From positions 1-64,000 of the forward strand of contig NZ_JAODNM010000126.1 of NCBI RefSeq assembly GCF_025464955.1: 64,000 nucleotides of DNA. The letters run 5' to 3'. Source of the stretch: Amycolatopsis sp. Lineage in GTDB: Bacteria > Actinomycetota > Actinomycetes > Mycobacteriales > Pseudonocardiaceae. The first letter of the stretch is position 1. Every line of letters begins with the position of its first letter. Shown here one piece after another: positions 1-7,815 of this stretch. The notes below the pieces were generated by a model. It worked only from the letters and a program-made list of their open reading frames with translations, made no database searches and was not told the DNA's origin. Position numbers and translations under genes: made by a program.

Positions 1-371
1 TACGCTGGGGCCTGCGGCCACCAGCCGATCAGGGTTAGTCCACACAACCGACCATGATCAACTGGTGGCCGCACCTGCCTGCGGGCAGCCCACCAGCGAC
101 ATCACGAAGTCCGGCTGGAGTACTAGATCCACGACATGCATGAGATCTGGCACCGTGACCTGTGCTCCCGCATTCTGCCAGCTCGGCTTCACTGCTCTTA
201 CCAGTTGCCACCGCGATCAGTCGCACAACGTTGATCCTCTACACATCAGGGGAGCTGTCGGCCGGTAACGGTCGCAGCACGGTTGTCACGAAGCGTAACG
301 ATCAGGTCGGTGGCCGCGAGTGTGATGGTGCGGGCGGTGACGCTCAGCGCGACGAAGCGAGATGACCAGCC
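1..371. other. No supported gene
   Basis: I see no reading frame here with an actinobacterial codon pattern, a ribosome binding site and a recognisable product. The short open frames overlap each other on both strands and look like chance frames. No tRNA or obvious repeat was seen. The stretch lies upstream of a decayed membrane-protein gene and may itself be decayed sequence. Confidence 0.5.
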
Positions 372-904
372 ATGAGCTTGTCCACGTGCACAACCCTCGC
401 GGTAGCTCGTGACGCTACCAACCCGGCCGAGACGACCGTCAAGCTCGGCGACGAGGAGGTCACGTGGGGTAAGGCGCTGGTCAGCGCCATCCCCACTGAG
501 ATTCTGGCGGCGTACACAGCTGGTCTTGCCCTGGCCATAAGCCTGGCGACTCCCGCCAACCCCGGCGCGTACTTGCCGTTCCGCTTTGCGTGGTACGGCA
601 GTTGGCTGCTGGCTACTCCCGTGATCGCATGGCTGTTGTTCCTGCGGAAGACCAAGGCCCACGAGACAGTTAATGCCCCTGACGTCGCCGGCTTGAACGC
701 CCTGGGCCGAACCGAGATCATCGCGCCGACCATCGCCCGGCAGCGTGGTTCACCGCCATGCCAGGTTCGCCGTGGCAAGTACATCTCTCCAGCGGCGGCT
801 TCCAGATCACGGCTTTGATCGCGCTGTCGGTCGGTGCGCTCGTCGTCGGCCTCATCGCTCCGACCCGGATACCGAAGCCCACGACCTACCCGACTCTCAC
901 TTGA
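372..904 (+). pseudogene. Small multi-pass membrane protein, apparently frameshifted
   Basis: The frame starting at 372 gives an acidic N-terminus followed by two hydrophobic segments, at about residues 45-62 and 75-95. It then loses protein-like character near position 735. From about 740 another frame continues with MPGSPW and a third clear hydrophobic segment (ITALIALSVGALVVGLIA), ending at a TGA at 902-904. The simplest reading is one small membrane-protein gene split by a net one-base deletion (or two-base insertion) around 730-745. The function is not recognised. It lies in a region with other broken genes next to a tRNA integration site. A sequencing error would give the same picture. 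Confidence 0.5.
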
Positions 905-1098
905 AGTGCGCGACTGCGCGCTGGACGAGGATCAGGACAGACGCGACGACCGCCAACAGGCAGATCTCACGCACTAGAGATCTGCCTCCTAGAAGCGACG
1001 ATGCGGCCACGATTCATACTGCTTGCAACAAGTCTATTCCTTGTCCCGACTTAGGTGCTAAAGATTACCGACGGAACGAGTCCAGGAGGGTGGCAGAA

Positions 1099-1593
1099 AT
1101 GCTCGGACGGAGCGCGAAAGACGTGATCAAGCCAGATGCGAGCGCTGTGATCGACCCAGGCGCAAGGAATTCGGCCGAGTCAAAGGGGAAGTCGCCTGCG
1201 ATGCAACTGGACGTGCTTCGCATCTTCAGTGCGAGCGCGAAAGAGATGAACACGTTCCTAGGGTTCCCGGGCGTATTGCTGCTCTTTGGTATTGCCGCGT
1301 TGGTCTTGTCGGCGAGCAATACGGGCCTCACCTCGAGTGCGACAGCCATTATCGTTGGCCTGTCATTACTCACCAGTCTTGGCGCTTACTTTGCGCAGTG
1401 GGTAGTTGCTGTGCGGCGGGCAGAAGCACAGGCGGCAATTGTGCGAGAATACAAAATGCTCCTCGTCAATCGGTACCTCGAACACCAAAGCCAGATCCAC
1501 CTTGAAGATGTAAGGTTTGTGATCGACGACATTATGAATAGACCGGTCGCGCGCGAGCCGTTTGGTGAGCATCCGGCGCTTCCCGGTGCTTAG
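1099..1593 (+). CDS. Hypothetical two-helix membrane protein
   Basis: This is a 164-residue product. The ATG at 1099 was chosen because AGGAGGG at 1084-1090 lies 8 bases upstream; the open frame extends further upstream but without signals. The first 55 residues are polar. Two transmembrane segments follow, at about residues 55-75 (FPGVLLLFGIAALVLSA) and 83-106. A charged C-terminal tail of about 55 residues then contains RREAQ-like and YLEHQ segments that could form a helix. I recognise no family. The base composition is less GC-rich than that of the chromosomal genes on the right, which fits acquired DNA. Confidence 0.55.
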   Translation: MLGRSAKDVIKPDASAVIDPGARNSAESKGKSPAMQLDVLRIFSASAKEMNTFLGFPGVLLLFGIAALVLSASNTGLTSSATAIIVGLSLLTSLGAYFAQWVVAVRRAEAQAAIVREYKMLLVNRYLEHQSQIHLEDVRFVIDDIMNRPVAREPFGEHPALPGA

Positions 1594-1901
1594 GGAGAGG
1601 CAAGGGTGCCCGATCAAGTGTCGAGTTGTCCCGGTCTACCCCCGGGTGCAGATCGCCGGGTGAACCGAACTAGACACGGAGCAGCGGTTGCACTATGACG
1701 GTCGCTGCCATAGCGCAACCGCTCGCACCGCATTGTCCGTGACCTGCTCGGCCAGCTCGACAACCAGTCGAACCACTGCGGCGACCGCGTGGTGTTCGCG
1801 CACGACCTGCGGGACGAGGACGAGCCGGAGGCCGAGTTCAACCCTCGGGTTGGCCCCATGGCTTGCTGGTAGCCGCCAAGTCAAGGCCGGCGGGACTAGA
1901 G
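1594..1901. other. Intergenic stretch with an inverted repeat, no supported gene
   Basis: No convincing gene was found. A plus-strand frame ending at 1872 reads as a hydrophilic, Asp/Glu-rich piece (RIVRDLLGQLDNQSN and on), which might be the relic of a C-terminus, but I cannot name it. The inverted repeat at 1683-1723 is listed separately. The 3' truncation point of a helicase fragment falls at the right edge. Confidence 0.4.
1683..1723. repeat. Imperfect inverted repeat, 15-bp arms
   Basis: Arms 1683-1697 and 1709-1723 match at 14 of 15 positions (AGCGGTTGC...CTATG against CATAG...GCAACCGCT) around an 11-base centre. It could be a hairpin, an old insertion-sequence end or an operator. Nothing else tells these apart. 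Confidence 0.5.
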
Positions 1902-2165
1902 TCACGGGATGCAGCTTGAGCAATGGTCGGCAATGTTGAGGTTGGGCGCAACAAGGAGCGTTCGCTTCGATCCGACAGCAAAAGGGGCCAAGGCGAGCAG
2001 CCCCGACTTACCGCAGCCAACCGGAAGGACGATGCCAATTTCACGAGCGTCACCAGCCGAGAAGTCATGCGCCTTGATTGCAGCATAGGCAAGCCGCTGG
2101 GGCTCACGTAGGTCGTCGTTTTCCGAAACATTCGGCTCAAGACTTCTGAACTGATCTTCCTTCAC
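1902..2165 (-). pseudogene. Truncated superfamily II (DEAD/DEAH) helicase, N-terminal fragment
   Basis: Eighty-seven residues read as the start of a superfamily II helicase. There is a Q-motif-like LREPQRLAYAAI, a Walker A loop LPVGCGKSGLLALAPF, and a motif Ia region LLVAPNLNIAD. The frame then stops after a few unrelated residues, whereas such helicases normally run to many hundreds of residues and need motifs II to VI. The gene is therefore cut just after motif Ia, and the remnant is probably non-functional. An IS fragment lies directly upstream of its start. Helicases of this kind occur in restriction or defence modules, which would fit an island origin, but that is inference. Confidence 0.65.
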
Positions 2166-2231
2166 GGAAACGCCTCCATGCGCACACAGTGCTATTTAGC
2201 TTAGCTAGGTAAAATAACTCGACTTTCGCGG

Positions 2232-2770
2232 TTATGCGGCTGCTTGTGCCCAGGCTTGCTGGACTTCCATAATTTCCTGGGTTGTTGCTGGTCGGGGTGA
2301 TGTTGGCATAAATCGGGTGGCGATGATCTGGCATCGGAGCTTGATGAGCATGTCCAGGGTGGATGGTTAGGTCTTGGTCTTGAACCAAGGCGTTAAGGCG
2401 CGGCGTTTGGCCACGTCGTCCTGATCGTGGCCGTGCAGCACGTACCAGACGATCAGGATGCTGTGACAGAACAGTCCGAACGGGACGGTCCGCTCCACGG
2501 CTCTCGTGGTGCGGTTGTGTGCTTCCCCGACACCGAGGATGTTCTTGACATCGAAGAACGTGACCTCGATGGCCCAGCGTGCCGCGTAGCGGGCGATGAT
2601 CTCCTCGGCTGTGGCGGTGAGGTCGGTGGTGATCAGCGCGATGTCGTACCCGTCTGCTGTACTGGTTTTGGTGGTGCGTCCGGTGTCTGTGACAAGAATG
2701 ACCCGCACGGTGTCGGTGCGCCAGGTGCCGAACCACAGGCACACTCGTTCGGCGATCTTCACGGGCGAAA
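2232..2770 (-). pseudogene. IS4-type transposase, 3' fragment with internal stop
   Basis: The minus strand encodes the C-terminal part of a DDE transposase. The hallmark is YAARWAIEVTFFDVK, an exact Y-(2)-R-(3)-E-(6)-K signature of the IS4 group that holds the catalytic Glu. It is followed by a conserved-looking AVERTVPFGLFCHSILIVWY segment. A TAA at 2367-2369 interrupts the frame after FKTKT. The same frame then continues for about 45 protein-like residues to a TAA at 2232-2234, so this is a nonsense mutation near the C-terminus. The 5' half (catalytic Asp residues) is missing. The fragment abuts the recombinase remnant near 2770, and no terminal inverted repeat was recognised. Confidence 0.75.
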
Positions 2771-3650
2771 AAGACCGCACGCACAACCACTACCTGCGTT
2801 CAACCATTTTCTGTTCAGCCTGCGGTAGGCGCAAAATCTACTCGGAGAGCAAGGGCAACGGTGGCATCTACCCTTACTTCTTCTGCGTCAAGCAAAAGAC
2901 CAAGACCAACAACTGCCAGCGGTCCGCCGTTCGTGCCGAGAAGATCGAGGAAGGCATCGCCAGCTTCTATAGCACCTTTCGTGTTCGCCCTGAGCACGCC
3001 CGGCAGATCCAAGGCCGCCGTCCGGCAAGAGCTAACCAGCCAGCAGGCCGAGGCCACCCGCGGCCTGGAGCACGCCCGCCGAAGTAAGCAGCGTGTGGAG
3101 GACGAGCGTGCGAAGTTGCTTAGCGCCCACTACGCCGGAGCCATCCCTCAAGACCTCCTGGCCTCCGAGATGAAGCGGTTGACCCGCGCCCTCGCCGAGG
3201 CCGTCGGCGAGATTAGAGCGGCCCAGGTCACCATGACCGACGTCGAAGCCACCCTTGAACGGGCGCTGGCCGCCGCCCGTAACTGCGAGGTGGCTTACCT
3301 CAGTGCACCAAACACCATCCGCCGACAGATCAACCAAGGCTTCTTCGAAAAGCTCTACATCGGTCGGGACGGCAGCGTCGAGCGGGTTGACCTCACCGAG
3401 CCCTTCGCCGCGCTGTTTGAGATGGGGGAGGCAATCCGGCTCGCCGCATCGCCAACAGCCACCGATCCGGTGCCCCAGAACGCCTCTGGTGTCGCGGATG
3501 CGCCTGGCACCGATCTACCCGCCGACCGTGCCCGCCCGTCTGACGTCCTCTTGGCGACCTTCGGCGAACGCATCACCGTCACAGAACGTGCATACGCAAA
3601 CACCCCTGGTGAGATTTCTCTCGCCAGGGGCGGTGTGAACGAAGACTATA
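2770..3650 (+). pseudogene. Large serine recombinase, C-terminal part, frameshifted
   Basis: The remnant starts inside the recombinase zinc-beta-ribbon region (HNHYLRSTIFCSACGRR, then FFCVKQ and a second Cys region). It moves to another frame near 3013, where one extra G in AAGG explains the shift. It continues through a long coiled-coil segment (EATRGLEHARRSKQ to ATLERALAAAR) and the typical C-terminal IRRQINQGFFEKLYI block. The N-terminal catalytic serine domain is absent, so it cannot be active. The open frame does not stop before the 46-bp tRNA copy. It reads through that copy as VGMTGFEPATLRSQ, which is the antisense translation of tRNA-Pro, and ends only at 3790. This places the recombinase gene originally right beside the tRNA. 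Confidence 0.8.
3603..3630. terminator. Hairpin at the recombinase 3' end
   Basis: Arms 3603-3613 and 3620-3630 pair over 11 positions with one G-U pair (CCCCTGGTGAG / CTCGCCAGGGG) around a 6-base loop. No T-run follows. It lies just before the tRNA-derived repeat and could have ended transcription of the recombinase. Confidence 0.4.
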
Positions 3651-3696
3651 TGGTCGGGATGACAGGATTTGAACCTGCGACCCTCCGCTCCCAAAG
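3651..3696. repeat. attL, displaced copy of the tRNA-Pro 3' end
   Basis: This copy matches 27618-27663 at all 46 positions, from TGGTCGGGATGAC to CTCCCAAAG, and diverges at once on both sides. It corresponds to the CCA end, the T arm and the variable region, up to the anticodon loop of tRNA-Pro read on the opposite strand. It is the original chromosomal tRNA end, displaced when the element supplied its own. Confidence 0.9.
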
Positions 3697-3800
3697 ACCC
3701 GGAGAAGCTGTGCAAGGGGGTCCAGGTCCGCACGTTTACACAGGTCAACGCCACGTGTGCGACAAGGGCAGCGACTCTGAACGGGGCTGAACGGGACCTA

Positions 3801-3822
3801 AATGAGCCCCTCACTGAGACCC
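3801..3822 (+). repeat. Candidate integrase arm-type site, left
   Basis: AATGAGCCCC followed by TCACTGAGACCC matches the 22 bases at 27538-27559 at 19 of 22 positions and in the same orientation. Each copy contains two TGAG(C/A)CCC half repeats. In the excised circle the two would flank the core, about 58 and 104 bp away. This layout resembles arm-type binding sites of tyrosine integrases or excisionases. The function is inferred. Confidence 0.5.
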
Positions 3823-4007
3823 TCGACTGAGACTGAAACCGGCTGGACCAGGAGGGGCGCTCCCCCGGTCCCCCGTCGCCACCCCCACGCCCGATCGTCC
3901 GGGAGAGACGCTCTCAGCGGGCCATCAGAGCCCCCCACCTGGTACAGCCTCTCTCTCAGCTCGTCCTGAAACCCGTCCGTACACCATGACTCCGTAGGGT
4001 GGATGCT

Positions 4008-4919
4008 ATGCCTCGCAAGAGCGGTAACACAGCAAGCCAGTTCAGCGCCACCGACGCTGAACGTGTCCTACAGATCGCCTGCGGTACCGCAGGCATCAGC
4101 TGCGACGGCGCCACGCTGATCAGGCTTGGCGAGAACGCCATTTTCCGGCTCCCCGGTGACCGTATTGTGGTGCGAATCGCCCGCACGCTGAGCTACTGGG
4201 ATGACGCGAAAAACGAGGTTGAGGTAGCTCGCTGGCTTGCAGATCAGAAGATCTCGGCCGCCGAAGTGCACGAGGTAGCTCAGCCGATTGCAGCAGACGG
4301 GCACCCGGTGACGTTCTGGCAGTTCATCGACGGGCGCGAGGGTGACCGCACTGACACAGGAACACTAGGAACTGTTCTTCGGACGCTACACAAGCTTCCC
4401 CGCCCCGACAGTTTCGAACTGCCGAACGAAAATATTCTCGGCCGAGTGCAATCGCGAGTAGAGGTAGCGCCGGTTCCGTCGCAGGATAAAGACTTCCTGC
4501 TTGCACGACTTGAAGAACTGAGGGGGGAATTGTCTGCCCTCAAGTTTCCGCTAGAGCCTGCGCCAACGCACGGCGACGCCCATACCGGGAACTTGATGAT
4601 CTGCGCCAATCAGCCCGTTCTAATCGACTTTGAACGGTTCGCGTGGGGTCAACCCGAATGGGACTTGGCCGTATCAGCGACGTCTTATCAAACCGCAGGT
4701 TGGCTGACAGAAAGGGAGTACAACACGTTTACAGAAGCCTACGGTTACGACGTCATGTCATGGCACGAGGGATTTGAAACACTCCGGTCAGTACACGAGC
4801 TAAAGATGACCACCTGGCTCATGCAGAACGTAAACGAGTCGGCCGACGCCGCGACGGAATACCAGGTCCGCATGAAAACCATCCGTGGCGATAGGTCACA
4901 ATCCTGGCGCGCCTTCTGA
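4008..4919 (+). CDS. Aminoglycoside phosphotransferase (APH)-family protein
   Basis: The product is 303 residues. The kinase-like APH fold is shown by HGDAHTGNLM (about residues 186-195, catalytic-loop Brenner motif with Asp and Asn) and by LIDFERFAWG (about 203-212), where DFE stands in place of the usual metal-binding DFD. The family transfers phosphate to antibiotics or other small hydroxylated molecules; the substrate cannot be read here. The ATG at 4008 is preferred over the GTG at 3999, and no strong ribosome binding site marks either. It is the leftmost gene of the element, convergent with the HTH/TPR regulator (5-bp gap), and it looks like cargo. Its base composition is clearly less GC-rich than the small genes from 7.5 kb onward. 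Confidence 0.75.
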   Translation: MPRKSGNTASQFSATDAERVLQIACGTAGISCDGATLIRLGENAIFRLPGDRIVVRIARTLSYWDDAKNEVEVARWLADQKISAAEVHEVAQPIAADGHPVTFWQFIDGREGDRTDTGTLGTVLRTLHKLPRPDSFELPNENILGRVQSRVEVAPVPSQDKDFLLARLEELRGELSALKFPLEPAPTHGDAHTGNLMICANQPVLIDFERFAWGQPEWDLAVSATSYQTAGWLTEREYNTFTEAYGYDVMSWHEGFETLRSVHELKMTTWLMQNVNESADAATEYQVRMKTIRGDRSQSWRAF

Positions 4920-4924
4920 GCGAT

Positions 4925-6310
4925 TTATGAGCCGATCTTGATATCCGGGTAAGACCCCTTTACGAGATCCGTGAATCTCCGGACCAGGGGGTGCCCAGCA
5001 TGGGAGCCACCTAGAGATTGATGAAAGTCTGACACATACCGAAGATAGCGACTGGATTGAAGAGACCCAGCGAGACTAACCGCTTCGCTCGCTAACGAGA
5101 TTGCTTCTTCTAAGTTCCCGCCATTCAGCGCCCCTGCCGCGTTGACCATTCCGATAAACGCACGGGTCCTGGGCGGGGTAAGGAGTGGCTCGATTGCCTG
5201 CGCCGCAAACTGCTGCGTTTCGCGCGACCGTCCCAGGTCTCGAAAGCAGTGCGCAGCTTCTCCGGCCAGCTCCAGTGCGTCAAAGTAGCTACTCCAGTCC
5301 GGATCGTTGACCGGGTCGCGGCGCTCAAATTCCTGGTCAGCACGGTGGAGCACGTCAACACAGCCTTTGGTATCTCCCAGACTTGCCAGCGCCCGCGCCT
5401 CCATCGTCAGGAACATCGCCCGGACCGTCCCGCCGGCCGATCCGGCGATGGCGGATTGCGCAGCGCGCGCATACTGGGCCGCCTCGGTGAATTTGCCCAG
5501 GTAGTTGGCCTGGTGACTCAGGTTGGACAGGATTTGACCACCCATCTCGTGGTCGTCTGCCTCCCGAGCAAGACGTAGAGCTTGAACGAAGTACCGCTGT
5601 GCATCCCCATGTCGGCCAGCGTCGTACGCGCTCCAGCCAAGCACCTTGGCCGCGCCGGATGCTGCACTGAAGATCTCGCGGCGAGCTACGCCAGAGTGGC
5701 CATTTCGCAGCGTCGGGACGATCTCCGACTTCCAGTAGAAGAGCAGCAGGGAGCGGGTGTGCCCTCCTCCAAACTGGAAGTCGAGTTCCGTGAGGTGGTT
5801 GGTCGTCGTCCGAATTCGCGCTGCGGTTGGCGCTTCCGGAGCCGATGCGACATAAGGCTGCCCTAGCGGTGCGGAGAACAGGTATCCGGTGATGACGCCC
5901 GGCGCGGTCTCCGGGGTCCAGGCTGAACCCGTGACCGTTGGACTTACCGCAAGATCGGCGGTGGTCAGCGAATCGAGCAGATCAACAGCCTGCGAGAGCT
6001 CCACGGGGTAGCGAGTGCCGTCCTCGGTGATGTCAGCGCGTGCCGCGCCCTGCACGGAGTCGAACCCGATTTCAGCGAAGGACACATCCCTGCCGAGCTT
6101 CGTGCTCAACGCTGCGGCGATGCATCGAATGGTCTCGTCACGCGGTCGGCCGCCGTCAAGCCAGCGGCGGACAGACACATGGTCCGGCGAGATCGCAAGG
6201 TCCGCTGCCACGGCGGCGCTCCGAACCCGGGATGCAAGTCCCTTGTTGCTGACCCCCGCCGCCTCCATAACCGCAGCTAGACGCCGGTTCGGCTCCTTCG
6301 TCGACTCCAC
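4925..6310 (-). CDS. HTH regulator with TPR-like C-terminal domain
   Basis: The product is 461 residues from a GTG at 6310, chosen because GAGAGGTGATCAG precedes it and residues further upstream are low-complexity. The first ~70 residues look like an atypical helix-turn-helix of the XRE kind (GLASRVRSAAVAADL, DHVSVRRWLDGGRP). The rest is helical and TPR-like, with repeats such as AQRYFVQALRLAREADDHE, AAQYARAAQSAIAG and NLEEAISLASEAVSLAG. Such two-domain regulators occur widely in actinobacteria, and the TPR part may bind a peptide or small ligand. It is divergent from the small membrane gene at 6460. Direct repeats in the gap (6346-6384) are candidate operators. Its job in controlling the element is inferred from position. 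Confidence 0.7.
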   Translation of the reverse strand: MESTKEPNRRLAAVMEAAGVSNKGLASRVRSAAVAADLAISPDHVSVRRWLDGGRPRDETIRCIAAALSTKLGRDVSFAEIGFDSVQGAARADITEDGTRYPVELSQAVDLLDSLTTADLAVSPTVTGSAWTPETAPGVITGYLFSAPLGQPYVASAPEAPTAARIRTTTNHLTELDFQFGGGHTRSLLLFYWKSEIVPTLRNGHSGVARREIFSAASGAAKVLGWSAYDAGRHGDAQRYFVQALRLAREADDHEMGGQILSNLSHQANYLGKFTEAAQYARAAQSAIAGSAGGTVRAMFLTMEARALASLGDTKGCVDVLHRADQEFERRDPVNDPDWSSYFDALELAGEAAHCFRDLGRSRETQQFAAQAIEPLLTPPRTRAFIGMVNAAGALNGGNLEEAISLASEAVSLAGSLQSSRYLRYVSDFHQSLGGSHAGHPLVRRFTDLVKGSYPDIKIGS

Positions 6311-6345
6311 CTGATCACCTCTCCCAGTCCCAGTAAAGCACCTCC

Positions 6346-6384
6346 GTGCACCCCCCGAATGCACAAGTGCACCCCCCTGTGCAC
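6346..6384. promoter_or_regulatory. Direct repeats, candidate operator of the HTH/TPR regulator
   Basis: GTGCACCCCCC occurs at 6346-6356 and again at 6367-6377, exactly 21 bp apart (two helical turns). A third GTGCAC lies at 6379-6384 and an inverted TGCAC at 6360-6364. They sit 36 bp upstream of the regulator start and about 75 bp upstream of the divergent gene. Spacing on one face of the helix suggests cooperative protein binding. This is inference. Confidence 0.5.
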
Positions 6385-6459
6385 GCTGCCGCACCCCCAC
6401 CCTGGCGCGGTTGGCTTGCGTCATAAGCAACGGCAGCAACGCCAGCACAGGAGGCAGTA

Positions 6460-6660
6460 ATGGCCAAGAACACGATTCCAGGACTGAAGACCGGCGGCGG
6501 CATCTTGTCGAAGCTCGTGGCGGTCCTCGTGATCGGCGCCCTGCTGGTCGTCGTGGTGAAGTACCCCGGCGACGCCGCGCACTGGGTCAAGGCCATCGCC
6601 GGTGCGGCGAGCGACGCGATCACGGGCGTCGTGTCCTTCTTCCGTCAGGTCGGGAACTAG
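6460..6660 (+). CDS. Small single-helix membrane protein
   Basis: The product is 66 residues with an ATG behind AGGAGGCAGTA. A short basic N-terminus leads into one transmembrane segment (ILSKLVAVLVIGALLVVVV, about residues 15-33) and an amphipathic C-terminus (VKAIAGAASDAITGVVSFF). Similar tiny membrane proteins sit beside regulators in actinomycete elements; I do not recognise a function. It overlaps the convergent GntR gene by 4 bp and is divergent from the HTH/TPR regulator. Confidence 0.6.
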   Translation: MAKNTIPGLKTGGGILSKLVAVLVIGALLVVVVKYPGDAAHWVKAIAGAASDAITGVVSFFRQVGN

Positions 6661-7016
6661 TCATGAGCGGCCCGATTCCGCAACTCGCCCTCGACCGCAT
6701 CGAGCCGTTGTCGAAGCTCCGCAAGCTGCTCAAGCACGGCAGGCAGAACGTCGGTCGGGTCCTGCCCGGCGACCTCCGGGGCTTCGCGCCGAACGAATGT
6801 GCCCATCCCCTGCCGGGGGACGATCATCCGATCCTCTTGGAGCACCCCATAAGCACGTTTCACGGTGTTCACGGACACGCCGAAATGGTCAGCAACGTCC
6901 TGATGCGGCGGGAGTTTCGAGCCAACCGCGTAGGTGCCGTCCTGGATCTGGTTGCGGATTGCAGCTGCGACTTGCAGGTAGGGCGGCCTCAAGTCGTCCG
7001 GATCAAGTTTGTCCAC
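6657..7016 (-). CDS. GntR-family transcriptional regulator
   Basis: The product is 119 residues. The winged-helix GntR domain fills about residues 8-78, with PPYLQVAAAIRNQIQDGTY, SKLPPHQDVADHFGVS, NTVKRAYGVLQEDRMI and the wing RQGMGTFV. Only a short coiled-coil tail follows (LEQLAELRQRLDAVEGELR), so there is no ligand domain, as in the small YtrA-like or KorSA-type regulators of actinomycete elements. The GTG at 7016 has no clear ribosome binding site and could be leaderless. By analogy with KorSA of pSAM2 it may repress transfer or excision genes. That role is inferred, and a palindrome at 7063-7075 is a possible operator. Confidence 0.8.
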   Translation of the reverse strand: MDKLDPDDLRPPYLQVAAAIRNQIQDGTYAVGSKLPPHQDVADHFGVSVNTVKRAYGVLQEDRMIVPRQGMGTFVRREAPEVAGQDPTDVLPAVLEQLAELRQRLDAVEGELRNRAAHD

Positions 7017-7062
7017 GTCAGACAGCTTACGCGGTCGGCTCAGCTAGGCCGAACGGGTGATA

Positions 7063-7075
7063 ACAGCTCAGCTGT
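7063..7075. promoter_or_regulatory. Candidate GntR operator
   Basis: ACAGCT-C-AGCTGT is a 13-bp palindrome between the divergent GntR gene and the HTH gene at 7210. Further CAGCT half sites lie at 7023-7027 and 7041-7045. GntR dimers bind short palindromes, and autoregulation is common. The assignment is by position only. Confidence 0.4.
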
Positions 7076-7209
7076 ATTGCCTAGGTCAGCAGAATTCTCT
7101 AACGTCTCTCTTGTCGCAGGGATCGCAGAACTTCCCCGCCACGCAGCAAGCGGCCCCGGCGGTGTTCGAGGACAAGCCGGGGCCGGCATCGACAACGTAG
7201 GAGCCAGCG

Positions 7210-7452
7210 ATGAGAGTTGAGGATCAGCAGATATTCAAGGTGAAGACGGTTGCCGACCTGCTCGATGTCCACCGGGCAACGATCTATCGAGCGATCAAAA
7301 CCGGCGACCTGGGTGCACTCAAATTCGGCACCAGCAAGGGAGCTTTCCGGATCCCGGGCTACGCGGTGAACGCCTACCTCGAGAAGTGCGCAGCAGTCTC
7401 AGAGCTACCCGGGCCACCCATCGAGTCCCCTGAGATCGCCACGCCCGGCTAG
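7210..7452 (+). CDS. Excisionase-like HTH protein
   Basis: The product is 80 residues with an ATG behind TAGGAG. The domain is the excisionase/MerR-like HTH: VKTVADLLDVHRATIYRAIKTGDLGALKFG, then a GAFRIPGYAVNAYLE wing and helix. Proteins of this type bind DNA as recombination directionality factors or as small regulators. A second protein of the same type lies next to the integrase at 25845, so this one is more likely a regulator of the element's small-gene region. The gene is divergent from gntR and heads the plus-strand small-gene island. Confidence 0.7.
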   Translation: MRVEDQQIFKVKTVADLLDVHRATIYRAIKTGDLGALKFGTSKGAFRIPGYAVNAYLEKCAAVSELPGPPIESPEIATPG

Positions 7453-7503
7453 TTCGCATTAGTCAACACCAGACCCAGTTTCGTAGTCACGAGAGGAAAC
7501 CAG

Positions 7504-7815
7504 ATGAGGTCCGCACACATCACCACCCGCCGCCAGGCCGAAGGCTCGTTCTCGGTTTTCGACGCCGACGTCTCCGACCTGCAGGAGTACGTCGCTACCT
7601 TCTACGACACCTACGAGCCTTCGATCGACCAGCTGGTCGAGGAGATCGACCGGGAGCTTGCGGCGGGGCGCCGCGCCGAGTCGGCCCGCCGACTGATCGA
7701 CCTGACCGACCGCCAGACCCCGCGTCGCACCCACCGCCGCGCCGGTCGCGCCGCACTGCGGTCGCTGCCCACCCGGGTCACCCCGCTCACCGGCGCCGAA
7801 GCCGAGGTCGCGTGA
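7504..7815 (+). CDS. Hypothetical protein, first gene of the small-gene island
   Basis: The product is 103 residues with ATG after GAGAGGAAACCAG. The N-terminal half is acidic and likely helical (DVSDLQEYVATFYDTYEPS); the C-terminal half is Arg-rich (RRTHRRAGRAALRSLPTR). No known domain was recognised. Its TGA overlaps the ATG of the next gene, which suggests translational coupling. Confidence 0.55.
   Translation: MRSAHITTRRQAEGSFSVFDADVSDLQEYVATFYDTYEPSIDQLVEEIDRELAAGRRAESARRLIDLTDRQTPRRTHRRAGRAALRSLPTRVTPLTGAEAEVA

Noticed and set aside
745..1098. N-terminal extension of the 1099-1593 membrane protein
   Set aside because: The upstream part is Arg/His-rich shadow of the frameshifted gene, and a consensus ribosome binding site marks the ATG at 1099.
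1693..1923. Minus-strand small protein in the gap before the helicase fragment
   Set aside because: No start signal, no recognisable motif, and codon use typical of a shadow frame.
3651..3790. Genuine C-terminal extension of the serine recombinase
   Set aside because: Residues VGMTGFEPATLRSQ are the antisense translation of the tRNA-Pro end, and what follows is element DNA. This is read-through of an open frame, not protein evolution.
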